Part shown: in pieces, positions 38,336-49,405 of the stretch
How positions within the stretch are numbered: position 1 is the first letter of the stretch
Layout of the letters: each line of letters opens with the position of its first letter
DNA from: Orbilia blumenaviensis
Lineage: Eukaryota > Ascomycota > Orbiliomycetes > Orbiliales > Orbiliaceae
Assembly: GCA_036872755.1 (NCBI GenBank)
Contig: JAVHNS010000007.1
Location: forward strand, 1,054,001-1,118,000
DNA length: 64,000 nucleotides
Direction of reading: 5' to 3'
Notes under the pieces: generated by a model
What the model saw: only the letters and a program-made list of their open reading frames with translations
Database searches by the model: none
Told to the model about the DNA's origin: nothing
Made by a program: the position numbers and the translations under genes

Positions 38336-39259
38336 ATGCATCAGGAATGGTCTGGCGCAGGTGTAACATCCACATACCACGATAACTATGTCTCTCAAAG
38401 GAACAAGCTTGCGGATTATGCGTTCAACGGAAGGTTCGATAAGGCGCTTGAATTTATTGAGGAACATAGTATCCCAAATAGCTGGAGATTGAGGGGTAGG
38501 TTTTTTTAATTTGTATTGTTATTAGTATCTCGGGGTCCTGGAACAAAAGCCATATATTTCTTCGGATACAGTGTTATGACAATTGGTATTCATGCTGACA
38601 CCGACATTCGTAGAACCCGATGATAAGAGGCCACCATCCGGCTGGACGACCCTTCACCAAGCCGCGATGTTATCTACATCTACAATTTCACATATTGAAA
38701 GACTTGTATCTCTTGGAGCATTCAAAAATATCCGTACTATGGATACGAATGAAACAGCATATGATATCGCAAGGAGACACAACAGGTCTAGAGACATCAT
38801 TGATGCATTGAAGCCGCATTATGAGCGCCCGTTAGACCAACAGACAATTTCCAACCTCCAGAGGGGATTGGATGAGGTGGTGATGAGTCGTGTCTCATCC
38901 TTGGTATAACACCCAACCTTTTTTGTTTTGTTGGCATCTCGATATTGATAGGATGGGTGTTCTAGGTTGAGGAAAGCAGGTTCCGAATACCACCAATCGA
39001 GGTCCTTCTTGAATTCCCAGGCCTTCATATCTGGTGCCCTATTCCTGGCTTCTACGGGGTAAGCGCCCACTGCTAGTGTTCTGCCTAAACCTTTTCACTA
39101 ACGTTGTGAATCGAAAACGAATAGGGTTTCCACATCAAGATGCAAGAAGACAACACCCTTGAGCTGGAGAGCTTCTGTAGAGTCGCGGGTGGCTCTGGCG
39201 AGACGCATGTCGTGCAGCTGGACGGAACCTGGAAATGCACCCAATCGGGTCTTTACTAG
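38336..39259 (+). CDS. Small ankyrin-repeat-like protein
   Basis: Four exons: 38336-38495, 38614-38903, 38966-39058, 39125-39259; 678 nt, 225 aa. The N-terminal half has ankyrin-like helices: LADYAFNGRFDKALEFIEEH, then SGWTTLHQAA (the classic TPLHxAA turn), LVSLGAFKNIRT, then NETAYDIARRHN. This is about two to three repeats. The C-terminal half (from SRFRIPPIEVLLEFPGLHIWCPIPG) is not ankyrin; it reads like a small beta-rich domain ending CTQSGLY, and I do not recognise it. There is no signal peptide or membrane segment. Function unknown. All three introns give in-frame joins and each acceptor follows a plausible branch site. The start at 38336 is preferred (GCAAAATGC context), with 38231 as an alternative. 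It is convergent with SWC4, with 235 bp between stops. Confidence 0.75.
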
Positions 39260-39494
39260 GTTGGTTGGCTAGAACGAAATCCGGCGCTGAGGATTCCTAA
39301 AGACCACTCATGGAGTGAGTGGTTTCATCTTGTCATTAAAGAGGAGATATGTAGAATCCCATATAAGATACATAAAGTTCGAGTTGAAGTTTTCGTCCTA
39401 AGCTCCGGTTAACGCCTGATAATGAGAACATGCAAAAGGAACAAGAATCGCAAAGGGTACAGGAAAGGTGACGGGTAGAACCAAATGAAAGTGT

Positions 39495-40994
39495 TTATTT
39501 TTCTTTCTTCGGACGCTTCGAGGATCTTGATACATCGCTGAGGACACTGGCACTACGCTTTGACCGGTCGCCTCCCATAGCCTCCTGGGCCTTGAAAATT
39601 CTGGTTTCCTGTTCGACCTTCTCAAGTTGCTTCCTAATATCCATTAATGCTGCAATCTCCTTAGCAAGAACCTCATATTTCGCGCAAGTCTTTGATGTTG
39701 GCATGGATAATATTTGTGGGATGTTGAGCTCTGCCATGATAGCTGGGCTCTTATTAATAAACGAATTAGCTTTTGGCAGGTTCATCTTCATGGTCCGGAA
39801 GAAGACACCAGGTTGGAGTTTCTCATGATGTGTGAGATTGTATTGCACTTCTTCAGCCTTAGAGAGTTGCTTGATATTGCTCTTGTTCTTATCTTTCAGC
39901 GGTGTTGCTGCAGAGGCACTCGCTGTCGACTCGTTTCGCTGGTGTCCGTGTGCTCTGGCTGACTCGGCGATGCTGCCTTGGCGCGACACGGCTGGGCTAG
40001 CAGCGGCAGGAGCTGGTGGAGGTTTGATATCTTCCTTTTCAACAGGTTGCCCAGGCGGCGCAACGATAGATTTCCTCTTCTTGTTTCGGTCGGAGTTTAA
40101 GATATTCTGAGCAAGTGTAGCAAGACCCTGGGATCCTTGGTATGCTGCGATAGAGCCCGTCGATTGTGGGTAATCCAGCCTGTTGAACAGCTCCTCACGC
40201 TCCTCAAGTAACTGTTGGTGACTGTCGTGTATCCTCCTCAGCTCTGCAATCAGATGTTGCTCATGTTCAACCTCAGCCGGCGTCCTATAGAGCTGCATGT
40301 GAACAATCCTCTTCCTCTCCACCTCTTGTTCCTTATTATAATGCATAGCACTGTACAAAGCACCCTCCTCAGCTGACATCATTGTAACTGGCGTCCTCAT
40401 CTCCATCACATTCCTACAAACCGAATAGTAGCGTGCTTTCAAATCCTCCATCGTCCTATCCTTTCCTTCGAACTCATATCGATCAGCAATAACAACCCAT
40501 CTGAGATCGTAATCCTTTATTAAAGTAAACAAGTAGTCTGTCTCTTGTCTTGACCAATCATCATCCTTTAAAACAGCATCATATTCGGCGTCTGAATATT
40601 CCAAAATATTAACCTTGATATTAAACTTCGCGAACTGATAATCCAATGGCAACGGCTGCTGCCCCCCTTCCTGATCCACATCCATACCACCCTCCTGTAA
40701 GGAACTCTGCCTAACCCAGTGTTTCAACTCCAAACCATCCTTCCGTGCCGGATTCTTAAACGTCTGTTCCCGCCATGGTGCAACTGATCCCAGAAACTTA
40801 GGTTTATCTTTGAACCTATGCTCGACAACGGCGACCGGGGGCGCATTTTCACCGAGAAGCGCGTAGAGTTCACGGGTTATACCGTCTGGGCGTTTTTCGA
40901 CGGTTCGTTGTTTCTTGAGTGGTGGTTGGCGTGGTTCTAGCGCACCTGGGTCGATGCCGAGGACATCGCGAACGTCGGTAACAGTCCCGCTCAT
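39495..40994 (-). CDS. SWC4: Swc4/DMAP1, SWR1 and NuA4 complex subunit
   Basis: Single exon, 499 aa, starting MSGTVTDVRDVLGI, the family's typical N-terminus. An in-frame ATG 58 codons upstream (41168) is rejected because those residues are low-complexity and the family starts at the DVRD motif. It contains the DMAP1 conserved block: APWREQTF, HWVR, then FNIKVNILEYSDAEYD, and a SANT/Myb-like helix set WSRQETDYLFTLIKDYDLRW (about residues 147-167) followed by ADRYEFEGKDRTMEDLKARY. A linker rich in Ala, Ser and Pro leads to a C-terminal DMAP1 region (GVFFRTMKMNLPK) and a basic tail. The protein is a shared subunit of the H2A.Z-exchange SWR1 complex and the NuA4 acetyltransferase. It is divergent from NOP16, with 364 bp between starts. 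Confidence 0.92.
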   Translation of the reverse strand: MSGTVTDVRDVLGIDPGALEPRQPPLKKQRTVEKRPDGITRELYALLGENAPPVAVVEHRFKDKPKFLGSVAPWREQTFKNPARKDGLELKHWVRQSSLQEGGMDVDQEGGQQPLPLDYQFAKFNIKVNILEYSDAEYDAVLKDDDWSRQETDYLFTLIKDYDLRWVVIADRYEFEGKDRTMEDLKARYYSVCRNVMEMRTPVTMMSAEEGALYSAMHYNKEQEVERKRIVHMQLYRTPAEVEHEQHLIAELRRIHDSHQQLLEEREELFNRLDYPQSTGSIAAYQGSQGLATLAQNILNSDRNKKRKSIVAPPGQPVEKEDIKPPPAPAAASPAVSRQGSIAESARAHGHQRNESTASASAATPLKDKNKSNIKQLSKAEEVQYNLTHHEKLQPGVFFRTMKMNLPKANSFINKSPAIMAELNIPQILSMPTSKTCAKYEVLAKEIAALMDIRKQLEKVEQETRIFKAQEAMGGDRSKRSASVLSDVSRSSKRPKKEK

Positions 40995-41358
40995 CGCTGA
41001 GGGTGGCTGGTGTGTATAAAAAGGATATACAGGGTATAAATGGTGCCTTGTTGGCCAGTATAGTTTGTATCGGAGGTTTGATGGGGATTGGATGGGGATA
41101 GGATGATATTCGTGATGGTCTTGTATCGATACGTATCCGCGGGGTGGAATTGCGATGGTGGAATCCAAAAAGTTGTTGATTGAAAGTTAAAGCGGACTCT
41201 TCGAGCTTTTGGTCAGCCAATATAAAGTCTTGGCGCAAGCTAAGCGGGTCCCAATCCCAGAAAAATTTCGATAGGTCTTCTTTCTCGGTTCGACAGCTAA
41301 AAACCAAGAATACTTTTCATCCTTTGAATTCACCCTCCCAACAGTCTATACACCAAAG
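40995..41358. promoter_or_regulatory. Shared divergent promoter of SWC4 and NOP16
   Basis: 364 bp between start codons. It contains GAAAAATTTC; the core AAAAATTTC is at 41261-41269, 90 bp before the NOP16 ATG, an RRPE-like element shared in sequence and distance with BFR2. Confidence 0.55.
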
Positions 41359-42049
41359 ATGGGTCGCGAGCTCCAGAAGAAAAAGAATCGCTCGTCGATT
41401 AATAAAGTCACACGGCGGAAACAGAATATACGAAAGCGACCGAATATTACCGGCAGCAAACTAGTCGCGGATTCGTGGGACAAAACCCAGACTTTGTCGC
41501 AGAAGTAGGACATCCCATCGCTATTAGAACCTTTTCCAGGTCTCCGATACATTGTAGATTGACAATATTTTTCTGTTGTTATATAGCTATGCTCGCCTCG
41601 GTTTAACACATCGTCTTAAGAATGCCACCGGCGGGAAAGAACTGCACCCTTCCAAAGTCAAGGAAGCTGCAACTCCTCAATCGGGTACGCTGGGTCAGCA
41701 AGAAGCGCGAATCACACGAGGCGAAGACGGTTCAATCTTAAAAGTCGAGTACTCGAAGAAGCTAGTATATGATTCTTTAGGAGGTGATGACGAGGTGGAA
41801 GTCGATACATCGCCGGCGTTAGAGACCGAGACAGACCTTATCCGTGCGCTGAAGCATCGGGCGACACTGGAAGTAAAGAAGGAGAGAGTGCAAAGTGATC
41901 GAGAATCAGACTGGGCGCAGCGACTGGTGGAGAAGCATGGAGACGATTATCAGGCGATGTTCTGGGATAAGGAGCTAAATATTCGACAACAGAGTGTGGG
42001 AGACATCAAGAGAAGGATCAAGAAATGGCAGTCTAGTCAAAAGGCCTAA
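41359..42049 (+). CDS. NOP16: Nop16, 60S ribosome-assembly factor
   Basis: Two exons: 41359-41504 and 41587-42049; 609 nt, 202 aa. It starts MGRELQKKKNRSSINKVTRR, the highly basic Nop16 N-terminus, then VADSWDKTQTLSQNYARLGL spanning the intron, and ends in the conserved WAQRLVEKHGDDYQAMFWD and QQSVGDIKRRIKKW. Nop16 is a nucleolar component of early pre-60S particles. The splice (donor AGAA|GTAGGA, acceptor TATAG|C) joins QN and YARLG exactly as the family expects. It sits next to SWC4 on a shared promoter with an RRPE-like element. Confidence 0.93.
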
Positions 42050-43328
42050 TACTATCCTTCCTAAATGCGGGATCGAGAATTGGCGGTGTAAGATATCGAC
42101 TATAGGGGTGGTGTTCAAGGGGTTCTTGGTGGGCGAAAAGCTTCTTTGGAAATCATAACATTTATAAAAGGCCTGATATTGACATTTTATATAACTCGGC
42201 TCAAAATCTTGCACAGTACCACAGCTGTGATTAACAGCATCTGAGACTACGACTAGCAAACAATCTAGCACGAGGAGAGCCCCGAATCATACTATAATGT
42301 TGGTGGAGTTGCGCTCCTGGGGTCTCATCGCATACCCATATAACTATACTGGCGTAGTAAGATTAAAACCATAGTCACCTTTAGAACTTCGTCGAAATGT
42401 ATGCTCATAGTCAAACAACGTTGCAACTCGCAAAGCTGTATAGTTGTATCAATACCTTGTACCTTGGTTTTTTATAAACCAATGCGATAAGCTTTCAGTG
42501 AAGGTTCTAGCTTGGTCGGGGGTTTAGACCTAGCAGCTACGCACATGGTGGTTATTAATATACTTAAGTTCTTGGGAGAGACGGGGGGTTATTTTGGCTG
42601 TGGATTTAAAGGTAGAGACCGTTGGTAGCGCCGAAGACTGCTAGTTTGCGTGTAATCATAAATCGCGTTGGATGTTGGATTTTTGAGAGCTTCGAGTTTG
42701 GAGGGTCAACCAGCGGGACCGGGGGGATGAAGGTTTATTATACACTGATTCAGTGCATTCATATATATAACTACTGAGTGTGGCCGTCTAGACTACTTGC
42801 CAGATGCTTAATTAGGATTGCTGGAATCGTTATACTGGCCCGGCTAATAGTTAATCAATAGCCCAAAATCCTATTATCCAAAAGAAGGGCCAAAGACCGA
42901 TGCGAAGACACTACTGGATTGTGTAAGGATACTGCAACCGACAAGTCCAAATCCAACCGTATATGCAAGTTTCATTATCTGTATCGTAAAATTATTACAT
43001 CTCTCTGCGCCAGAAATATCAACCGTCTTCAAGGAAGGTATATCATCGACTTTCGTTCTTATGTCTTCCAAAAACCAACTATGCGAGGGGCAAGTAAAAG
43101 ATAGAAGAACAGGGGCAGGTATACATGATGACCCCATCTGTGTGGAAAAGAAACAGAGAAGAAAAACATTCGCAATGCAAGATCTTTATACTCCAGCTAA
43201 TACAATACCATATAATTAAGTTTGGCTGGCTACCACCACCTGGCTCAGCCTTGTAATTACTCCAAGAGCTATTATAATGGGTGCTCTGTACATCCAATCA
43301 ACAGGCACAGCTGCCTATGGTCTCAAGG
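42050..43328. other. 1.3-kb spacer between convergent genes
   Basis: AT-rich sequence between the NOP16 stop and the STIMATE-like stop. I see no coding frame I can support, no RNA gene and no repeat of note. It presumably contains both terminators. Confidence 0.5.
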
Positions 43329-44689
43329 CTACCTCTTCGCACCCGTGTTCTCTCCATCAACATCCGGGTCGTACTCGTCTAGCCGTGTTGAGGACGACCC
43401 TTTCTTCCCATGGCCTCGTTTCTGTTTCTGCGCAATAATAGCATGCTCATCATCCTCATCTGTCGAGTAAACGTAGGAGCTATCCTCGAAACTCCGTGTC
43501 CGTGATTGAGCTTTCTGCCTTTTGTCATTCGCAGCAGCAGCAGCGGCTCCACTGCTAGGCTGTACTTGCGGTAGGTTCGAATCGTGTGGGATACCCGCTT
43601 CTTCGTCGTCGCTATCGTCTCCCCTTGCAATTGGTTGCCTTTCTTCGTCATCATCCAGTTGTGGTGCCTTTGTGTCTTGCTTCTTGATGAAGATGTCGAT
43701 AATGTAATATTGAACCGCATTCATTATCAGTGGGAAGATAAACATCACGAATGCGATCTGGACTTTTCGATTGCCTTCGGTCCAGCCGAGGAGGAAGTCG
43801 CCAAATTTTCCGAGGACGATAGGGAAGATTGCGAAGAGAATAGCGACAATTAATTTCATAAACATGAGACCAGCAAAGTATAAAACTGTTTTATTCATTG
43901 ACCCTGTTAGATGCCACACTTTATGGGCGGAAGGCTGTCAGTCGGGAAGCTTACCAGATTGCTTAATCCAGCTGGAAGCTTTAGGAGGACTTCCATAGTC
44001 GCCCGAGGTAATGCCATAGCTAAACGGGTTGTCTGGTGGGAGGAGTTCGCAGAGGTATGTAATTGCTCGAAGGGCGTATATCAAGATTGCAATTCCGACA
44101 GTTGTCTATATCAAGAAAACTCCAGTTAATACCCCGAATTCCCATTAGAAAAGAACAAATATGATAAATTTCGTCCATCAGGTCCTTGGAAGGTGAAAGA
44201 CATACATCAATCGCCAAGTTAAGCAGGTAAAAGCTGCACGGATTTGGGTGATAATCGTCATCTCTCCGTACTAGCCGCGACGGGTGCGGTGTTGTATCGA
44301 ATCTCCCGGAGGATAGCAAAGCAAGCACGAGATTTGCAATATGTACGAGAACAGAACCGACGACTTGTTTGGAGACATCGAAAAACCAGATCTTAACTGG
44401 TCGTTGGGGTCGTTCGCGCCATCTTTTGTATACGAGAGAGGAGAGGGCCAAGAAGCCGAGAGCGGCCTGAACGAAGAGAGCTGGAAGTGGAAAGCAGTGA
44501 GTATAAGCTACCGGTCTATCTTTCTAAAAGGTATTTGCCAGGGTTCTGGGGGTTAATAATGTAGGTAGATGTTGGATGCATACCGAAGGAACCAAGGAGC
44601 TCGCACTGTTCATCATCATCATGGTCTTTCGGATCGTCTCTTGCTGCCAGCATCCTAGCCGCCAGGGTATTTGTAATGAGGGTCGCCAT
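43329..44689 (-). CDS. STIMATE/TMEM110-like membrane protein (yeast Ypl162c family)
   Basis: Four exons on the minus strand: 44689-44584, 44480-44206, 44105-43955, 43903-43329 (1107 nt, 368 aa). It starts MATLITNTLAARML and runs into several membrane segments: ALFVQAALGFLALSSLVY, a helix before RPVKIWFFDVSKQ, VLVHIANLVLALL, the helix TTVGIAILIYALRAITY, and YFAGLMFMKLIVAILFAIFPIVLG followed by IAFVMFIFPLIMNAVQYYIID. The WFFDVSKQ, HPNPCSFYLLNLAIDV and DYGSPPKASSWIKQS motifs are typical of this family. Animal STIMATE sits at ER-plasma membrane contacts and modulates STIM1; the yeast member Ypl162c is vacuolar. Filamentous fungi lack an obvious STIM, so a conserved calcium role is uncertain. The C-terminal 150 residues are acidic and disordered (DDDEERQP, YSTDEDDEH). 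Confidence 0.85.
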
Positions 44690-45659
44690 ATCGAAGGCCT
44701 TTCCCTTCACAGAGGGAGATGATGATAAAACCAGGCTGCTCTTGTCCCGTTAGTGCAGTTTTGCCGCTAACAGATATAAAGCGGTTGAGGTGAGGTCGAC
44801 GTTGGGTGCTCAAGCCTGGGGCCGGCGGATCAGAAATACTCCAGAAAACACAACCAACGTCCGAGCTAGTGTGGCGACCTTGCGTGGACTAAACGACGAG
44901 CCTGAAAAAGCCAAAGGAACGTGCGCGTGACAGGGCCAAATGGGAGTCACGAAAGGCGGTTTGTGAAGAGACCCTCAGGATCTAGTGGTTTAATGTCGAT
45001 ACTATACAGGAGAAATGAAATTACTGGCGGAGAGAGAGAGAAAGATGCACTTCCGAAAGGTGGGCCGTGATAAGGGTCTTTAAAGGGGAGGTCGAGTCCG
45101 AAGGCCTTAAAGGCCATGGCCTGCCCGCGGGGCCGCAGCAGCTTCGAAGCACAGCATTCAGGCTGCGGCGATGAAACCAGGCTAGTTGAGCAGGTCGTAG
45201 CTATTACATACTCTGCGTCTAGCGCAGCATGCTACCGGAATAGGCATCTTTTTTTTTTTCCTCTTTGCATCTGTCAGAAGCTGTCACTTTCGAATTCGGT
45301 ATGCCAGAAATACACGGAGATATCCCGTCATGCAGCAACGCTGAGGAATCAAATCGGACGGCGAGGCCTGTTTCAGCTCAGCCTCTGAAACAACTGCGAA
45401 GTCAAGCCACAGCTTCTCGAATTGAATGCTCAGCGGTTAGGCTCTCAGTTCCGTAGATGCATGCATGCAATGGGTTCAAATTACAAGAAGCTACACTCAA
45501 TCAACCGATCGAAAGCAAATAAAGATAATTAAAATTAAAATGAGGATTCGAGTGCTTTTCAAGCCTGGTCAATGGTAGTCTCGATCTGGCGAAACAAATG
45601 CTCTCTCTTCCCCCCAATCTCATACCACGCAAACCCGCCCTAGGTAGTTAAAGGCGAAC
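44690..45659. other. Spacer: STIMATE-like promoter and SHR3 3' end
   Basis: 970 bp, no supported gene. It has a short GA run near 45030-45043 and T tracts near 45249. The 90-codon frame at 45116-45388 has no motif and is not called. Confidence 0.5.
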
Positions 45660-45947
45660 TTATATCTTCTTCTTCTTCTCCTTGGATTCTTTCTTCGCAA
45701 CGGTCGGCGAGTCAGCATTGTTGAGGCCGTCCTTGAGAATCCTGTCCAGTTCTTCCTTCTCCTTCTTTTCTGCGTACCACTGGCCGGCCTGTAACAGCAA
45801 AACACCGATAAGCACCAGGGCCATTATCGTATTCGAGGCTGCTACGACCTGGAGGGATTGAACTTGTGGGATTTCGTCACCCTAACGTAGAAATTTAGTA
45901 TACGTCTACACATTCCGAGTTTGGCGGAGAAAAGAAGAAAAATTCAA

Positions 45948-45981
<34 letters not shown>

Positions 45982-46480
45982 ACACTTACGTAATCTCCGC
46001 TTTTAATTATCTGCATTCCCTTAAGCGTATTACTTCCATACACGATCACAGCAATCATGAACAGCACCAAGCTAGCACCGTCAAACAAGGCATTGCTTTC
46101 GCTAGGCTTGTAGAGCTTGACGATAAACGCGGCGAGAGCTACAAGGATGATAGCATGCAAAACGCGGCCGATCAGTGGAGGCGAATCGTACAGCATATTG
46201 TAATGGGTCTCGATATTAGAAATCATGGCGGGTGTAAGCGGAGTGGAGGTCCAGAGCAATGGGAAATCATAGGACCAGTTGGTGAACAGGATGCCCAGGA
46301 CAAAGGACGTCGCTGAAAGACTGTTAGCATTGCGTATACCAAATACGACATCCCTCGATACATAGTATACACGTATGCGTACACATGCGCACACACCATA
46401 TCGTGAATGCATGGGGTGTTCTTTAGAAGCTACATACGGCAGACGATGAGATATGTCCAAAATGATGATGCGCCTAGCAT
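45660..46480 (-). CDS. SHR3: Shr3, ER packaging chaperone for amino-acid permeases
   Basis: Three exons on the minus strand: 46480-46438, 46312-45990, 45881-45660 (588 nt, 195 aa). Shr3 is an ER membrane chaperone needed to fold and export amino-acid permeases. The sequence shows MLGASSFWTYLIVC joined to PTSFVLGILFTNWSYDFPLLW, the Shr3 hallmark, then four hydrophobic segments (first at residues 5-25; later HAIILVALAAFIVKLY, ASLVLFMIAVIVYG and TIMALVLIGVLLLQAG). The cytosolic tail is Lys-rich (KKESKEKKKKI), as is normal for this ER protein. Intron 2 (45989-45882) contains a 31-nt U tract starting ten bases after its GTAAGTGTCC donor. The start is fixed by the family. Confidence 0.92.
45949..45979. 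repeat. 31-nt homopolymer (poly-U in SHR3 pre-mRNA)
   Basis: Thirty-one A residues on the plus strand, that is a U31 tract in the SHR3 transcript, inside intron 2, positions 11-41 from the 5' splice site. The length is likely to vary between isolates or sequencing reads. Confidence 0.9.
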
Positions 46481-47794
46481 TTTTGCGGTTTACGTCTTTG
46501 TGAAACGTCTATGGTGGGGTGGGTAGAGAGCGATCGTAGGTTAGAGTTGGGTTAGGTCGGGTTAGATTTGGATTTTGGTGAGATGATATGATGTGAAATG
46601 ATATCACCAGCCGAATTGCAGATATCAAAAGCTAAGTAAGAGCCACAATGCACAACCGACAGGATCAAAAATTAAGACTGCGCCAACACTTGAAGAGCGA
46701 GAAAAGAGAAGAAGGATGAAGAAGAAGAAGAAGAAGGATAGGACATCAAAATGAGCCCTGGCGACATCCCATGTTTTAAATTTAATTGGCGACAGTTCTA
46801 ACTTCTCACTTGAACTCAACCATGTAAACCAATGTGCAACTATCTCCTTTCCGTCTACTGGTGCTGGGTCACAGCAGAATCCGAAAGTCCCTTTGCATTG
46901 CTAGGCATCCAATTGTCTCGACGGCCACAAAGATAAGTTCCTAGCAGTTCCCAGCAGTTCCATACGACGCCGCAGGAGCCCCCAGAGCTAAGCTCAAAAC
47001 TGGTCTTGTGCGCCTTGGCAGCGACAGCCTGCTTGCTTCGGCGAACCTGCCTGTTTGGTGGTTCGTCGCTCGAGTCAACGGTCAAACGGTCAGCATTATT
47101 CCTGCCCTACTTAATGGACTTGAGGCACCGTTTGACCGCCGCTGGCGGACTAGTCGGACTAGTGTGTCATGGCAAGGCCGCGGGGTGTTTGATATGGATG
47201 GTAGGTTACATCATCTCATCGAGCGCAGACAATTGTATTATCTGATATCTACTGGCCTTGAAAATCCGAGGTCTAGATCAATCTGGGCTCAGCCAAGCCG
47301 CTGTAGTAAACTATAGTTAGGTTTGTAGCATATAGATATCGATGTCAGAATCAAATACCTGGGTATTTACATAACTGTACTAGCAGGCGATGTAAACCTA
47401 TCTGGTCCATGCCTGCCATGGAGTATATTGGATAAAATAAATATTACATTCGATATTGCATATCGAGAAACCCGAATTTTGTTGAGAAGATGTGCTGGTA
47501 GAACTATATTATCAGCTGTAATATGGAGAGTAACAGATTATACCTAAAGTCGGTTCCGTTAGGTACTGGCGGGTGCTGACCCGGTCTGGCCTAGAAGTTA
47601 ATATAAGAAGCAAGTCGCCTTCACGTGCCGGAACAACATGCTAAACCACACCCAGCTTGCAGCCAGAAATCTCCATCTGACATCTTCTTCTCCGTACCTT
47701 ATTGGATGCCCGGCGGACGTCCGATGTCCGTCGTCGCCTGACTTCGTCCGTACTTATTTTCTGTCTTCACAAGCCAAAGCGGCCGTTCTCAACG
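46481..47794. promoter_or_regulatory. 1.3-kb divergent intergenic region, SHR3 / PEX24
   Basis: This lies between the start codons of SHR3 (-) and the peroxin gene (+). It includes a GAA microsatellite at 46719-46736 and no supported gene. The 102-codon frame at 47008-47316 has no motif. Both promoters are expected here. Confidence 0.45.
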
Positions 47795-49405
47795 ATGCGA
47801 CGAGCGTCAGACACCAGCAGCATGCACTCAGACGCCGAGGACGACGACAACAGTTTCGCAGATTCCGATGCCTCCAGCAGAGGTTTTCTCCACCCGGATG
47901 ACGCTCCAAATACTGGTTCGAGCGGTCGGCGCCGTCATTTTGCGACCAAAATTGCCAAACATTACCAGCGAAGCAAGGAAAGCTTAAAAGAAGCTCGCGA
48001 GGACCTTAAGAATAAAGACGAAGAGGGGAGGCCAACTGGACTCGCTGCCGGTCCTACAGAAAACATCATTTCATACCCGGACTATCGCGATTTCAAGTCT
48101 ATAGGTGGATTTGCAAGTGGGTTACAGGATAAACTATTCGCAAAGATGATAGGGGGGATATTGCCAGCCGATGCTGTGGAGCACTACTCCAGTGCCAGCA
48201 GTGACAAGAGGAAGGATACGGAGAGACCACAGTTCAGCGTTACAGTGATGTCTGGGAATTTTAGGCGATTTAATCAGAGGTAGTATTATGCTTCTTGATA
48301 TAGATAACAGTATTGTCCGAGAGGCGCTAACGGATCCGGCTTGAACTGTAGAATCGGTGTCGTCTTTGTCCTCCAGCACCGTTTAATACGGCTCATGACA
48401 TGGCGAAAACCAACCCACACACTATCCGCCCTCGCCCTTTATTCTTTCATATGCCTAGACCCTTACCTGATAGCCAGCGTTCCACTGGCTGCCATTCTCC
48501 TATTCGTCATGGTCCCTGCCTACATCTCCCGCCACCCACCAGCTCCCTCTCGTCTCCCAACGGACCCATATCCATCTCGGGGGCCACCCAGTGCCATACC
48601 ACCAGAAGTCAAAGCCGTCTCCGAATTCTCCAAGGATTTCTTCCGTAACCTGCGTGACTTACAAAATTCCATGGAGGACTTCTCAGCTGCTCATGATCAG
48701 GTTATACAGATCCTTGGCCCACCCACGAACTTTTCATCAGAAACACTGAGCTCAGGCGTATTCCTCATCCTCTCATTTCTCACCTGCACATTGTTCATAG
48801 GCGCAAGACACGTTCCCTGGCAACCGGTGATGCTGGTTGCCGGGTGGGGGATCACCATATTGTGCCACCCGAGCATGCAACAACCTATCCAAGATGCACA
48901 CAAACAGCATGTAATCCCTAGCGAAAAACGAGCGAGAAAAGTATTTAAACAATGGGTGGCGAAAGATATAATCCTGGACACTAAGCCCGATGAACGAGAA
49001 GTTGAGATCTTCGAACTTCAGAAGAAGGATTCGAATGGTGAATGGGAAGCGTGGATGTTCTCGCCTCTCCCGTATGAGAAACTATCAGCCGCAAGACTAG
49101 CAGGTGAGAAGCCTAAGGGAACAAGGTTTTTGGAAGACGTAATACCTCCGAAGGGGTGGCATTGGATGGACGAAAAGTGGATGTTAGACCTGGCGAGCCA
49201 GGATTGGGTTGAAGAAAGATATCTAGAAGGTGTGGAAGTTGAAATCGCAGAAGAGAGGTGGGTTTATGATATTTTGGCAGGGGAGGAGGGCTATAGGGGA
49301 ACCGGTGAGTGGAGGAGAAGGAGGTGGTCAAGGACGGTCAGGAGACATGTGGTTAATGATAATGGGGTTATTGCCTATAATGATGATTTAAATATTGCCT
49401 TTTAA
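47795..49405 (+). CDS. PEX24: Pex24/Pex28-family peroxisomal membrane protein with dysferlin domain
   Basis: Two exons: 47795-48279 and 48352-49405; 1539 nt, 512 aa. It starts MRRASDTSSMHSDAEDDD and has an acidic N-terminus, then a conserved cytosolic block (TKIAKHYQRSKESLKEARED). The peroxin core follows: VVFVLQHRLIRLMTWRKPTHT, a membrane pair (LSALALYSFICLDPYLIASV and AAILLFVMVPAYI), and two further helices (GVFLILSFLTCTLFIGA and QPVMLVAGWGITILCHP). The C-terminal ~150 residues form a dysferlin-type (DysF) region: FELQKKDSNGEWEAWMFSPLPYE, PKGTRFLEDVIPPKGWHWMD, WVEERYLEGVEVE and EWRRRRWSRTVRR. Members (Yarrowia Pex24, yeast Pex28-Pex32) sit in the ER or peroxisome membrane and control peroxisome number and ER contact. 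Which paralogue it is cannot be told from this window. Confidence 0.85.

Noticed and set aside
41102..41168. Upstream extension of SWC4 to an ATG at 41168
   Set aside because: Added 58 residues are His/Tyr/Pro-rich filler and the family begins at the DVRDVL motif.
26769..41269. Functional cluster of mitochondrial and ribosome-assembly genes
   Set aside because: These are unrelated housekeeping genes in mixed orientation; the co-location is most simply chance, apart from the shared promoter element reported above.
45471..45490. B-box-like GGGTTCAAAT as a possible tRNA
   Set aside because: No matching T-stem, A-box or cloverleaf around it; no tRNA supported anywhere in the window.
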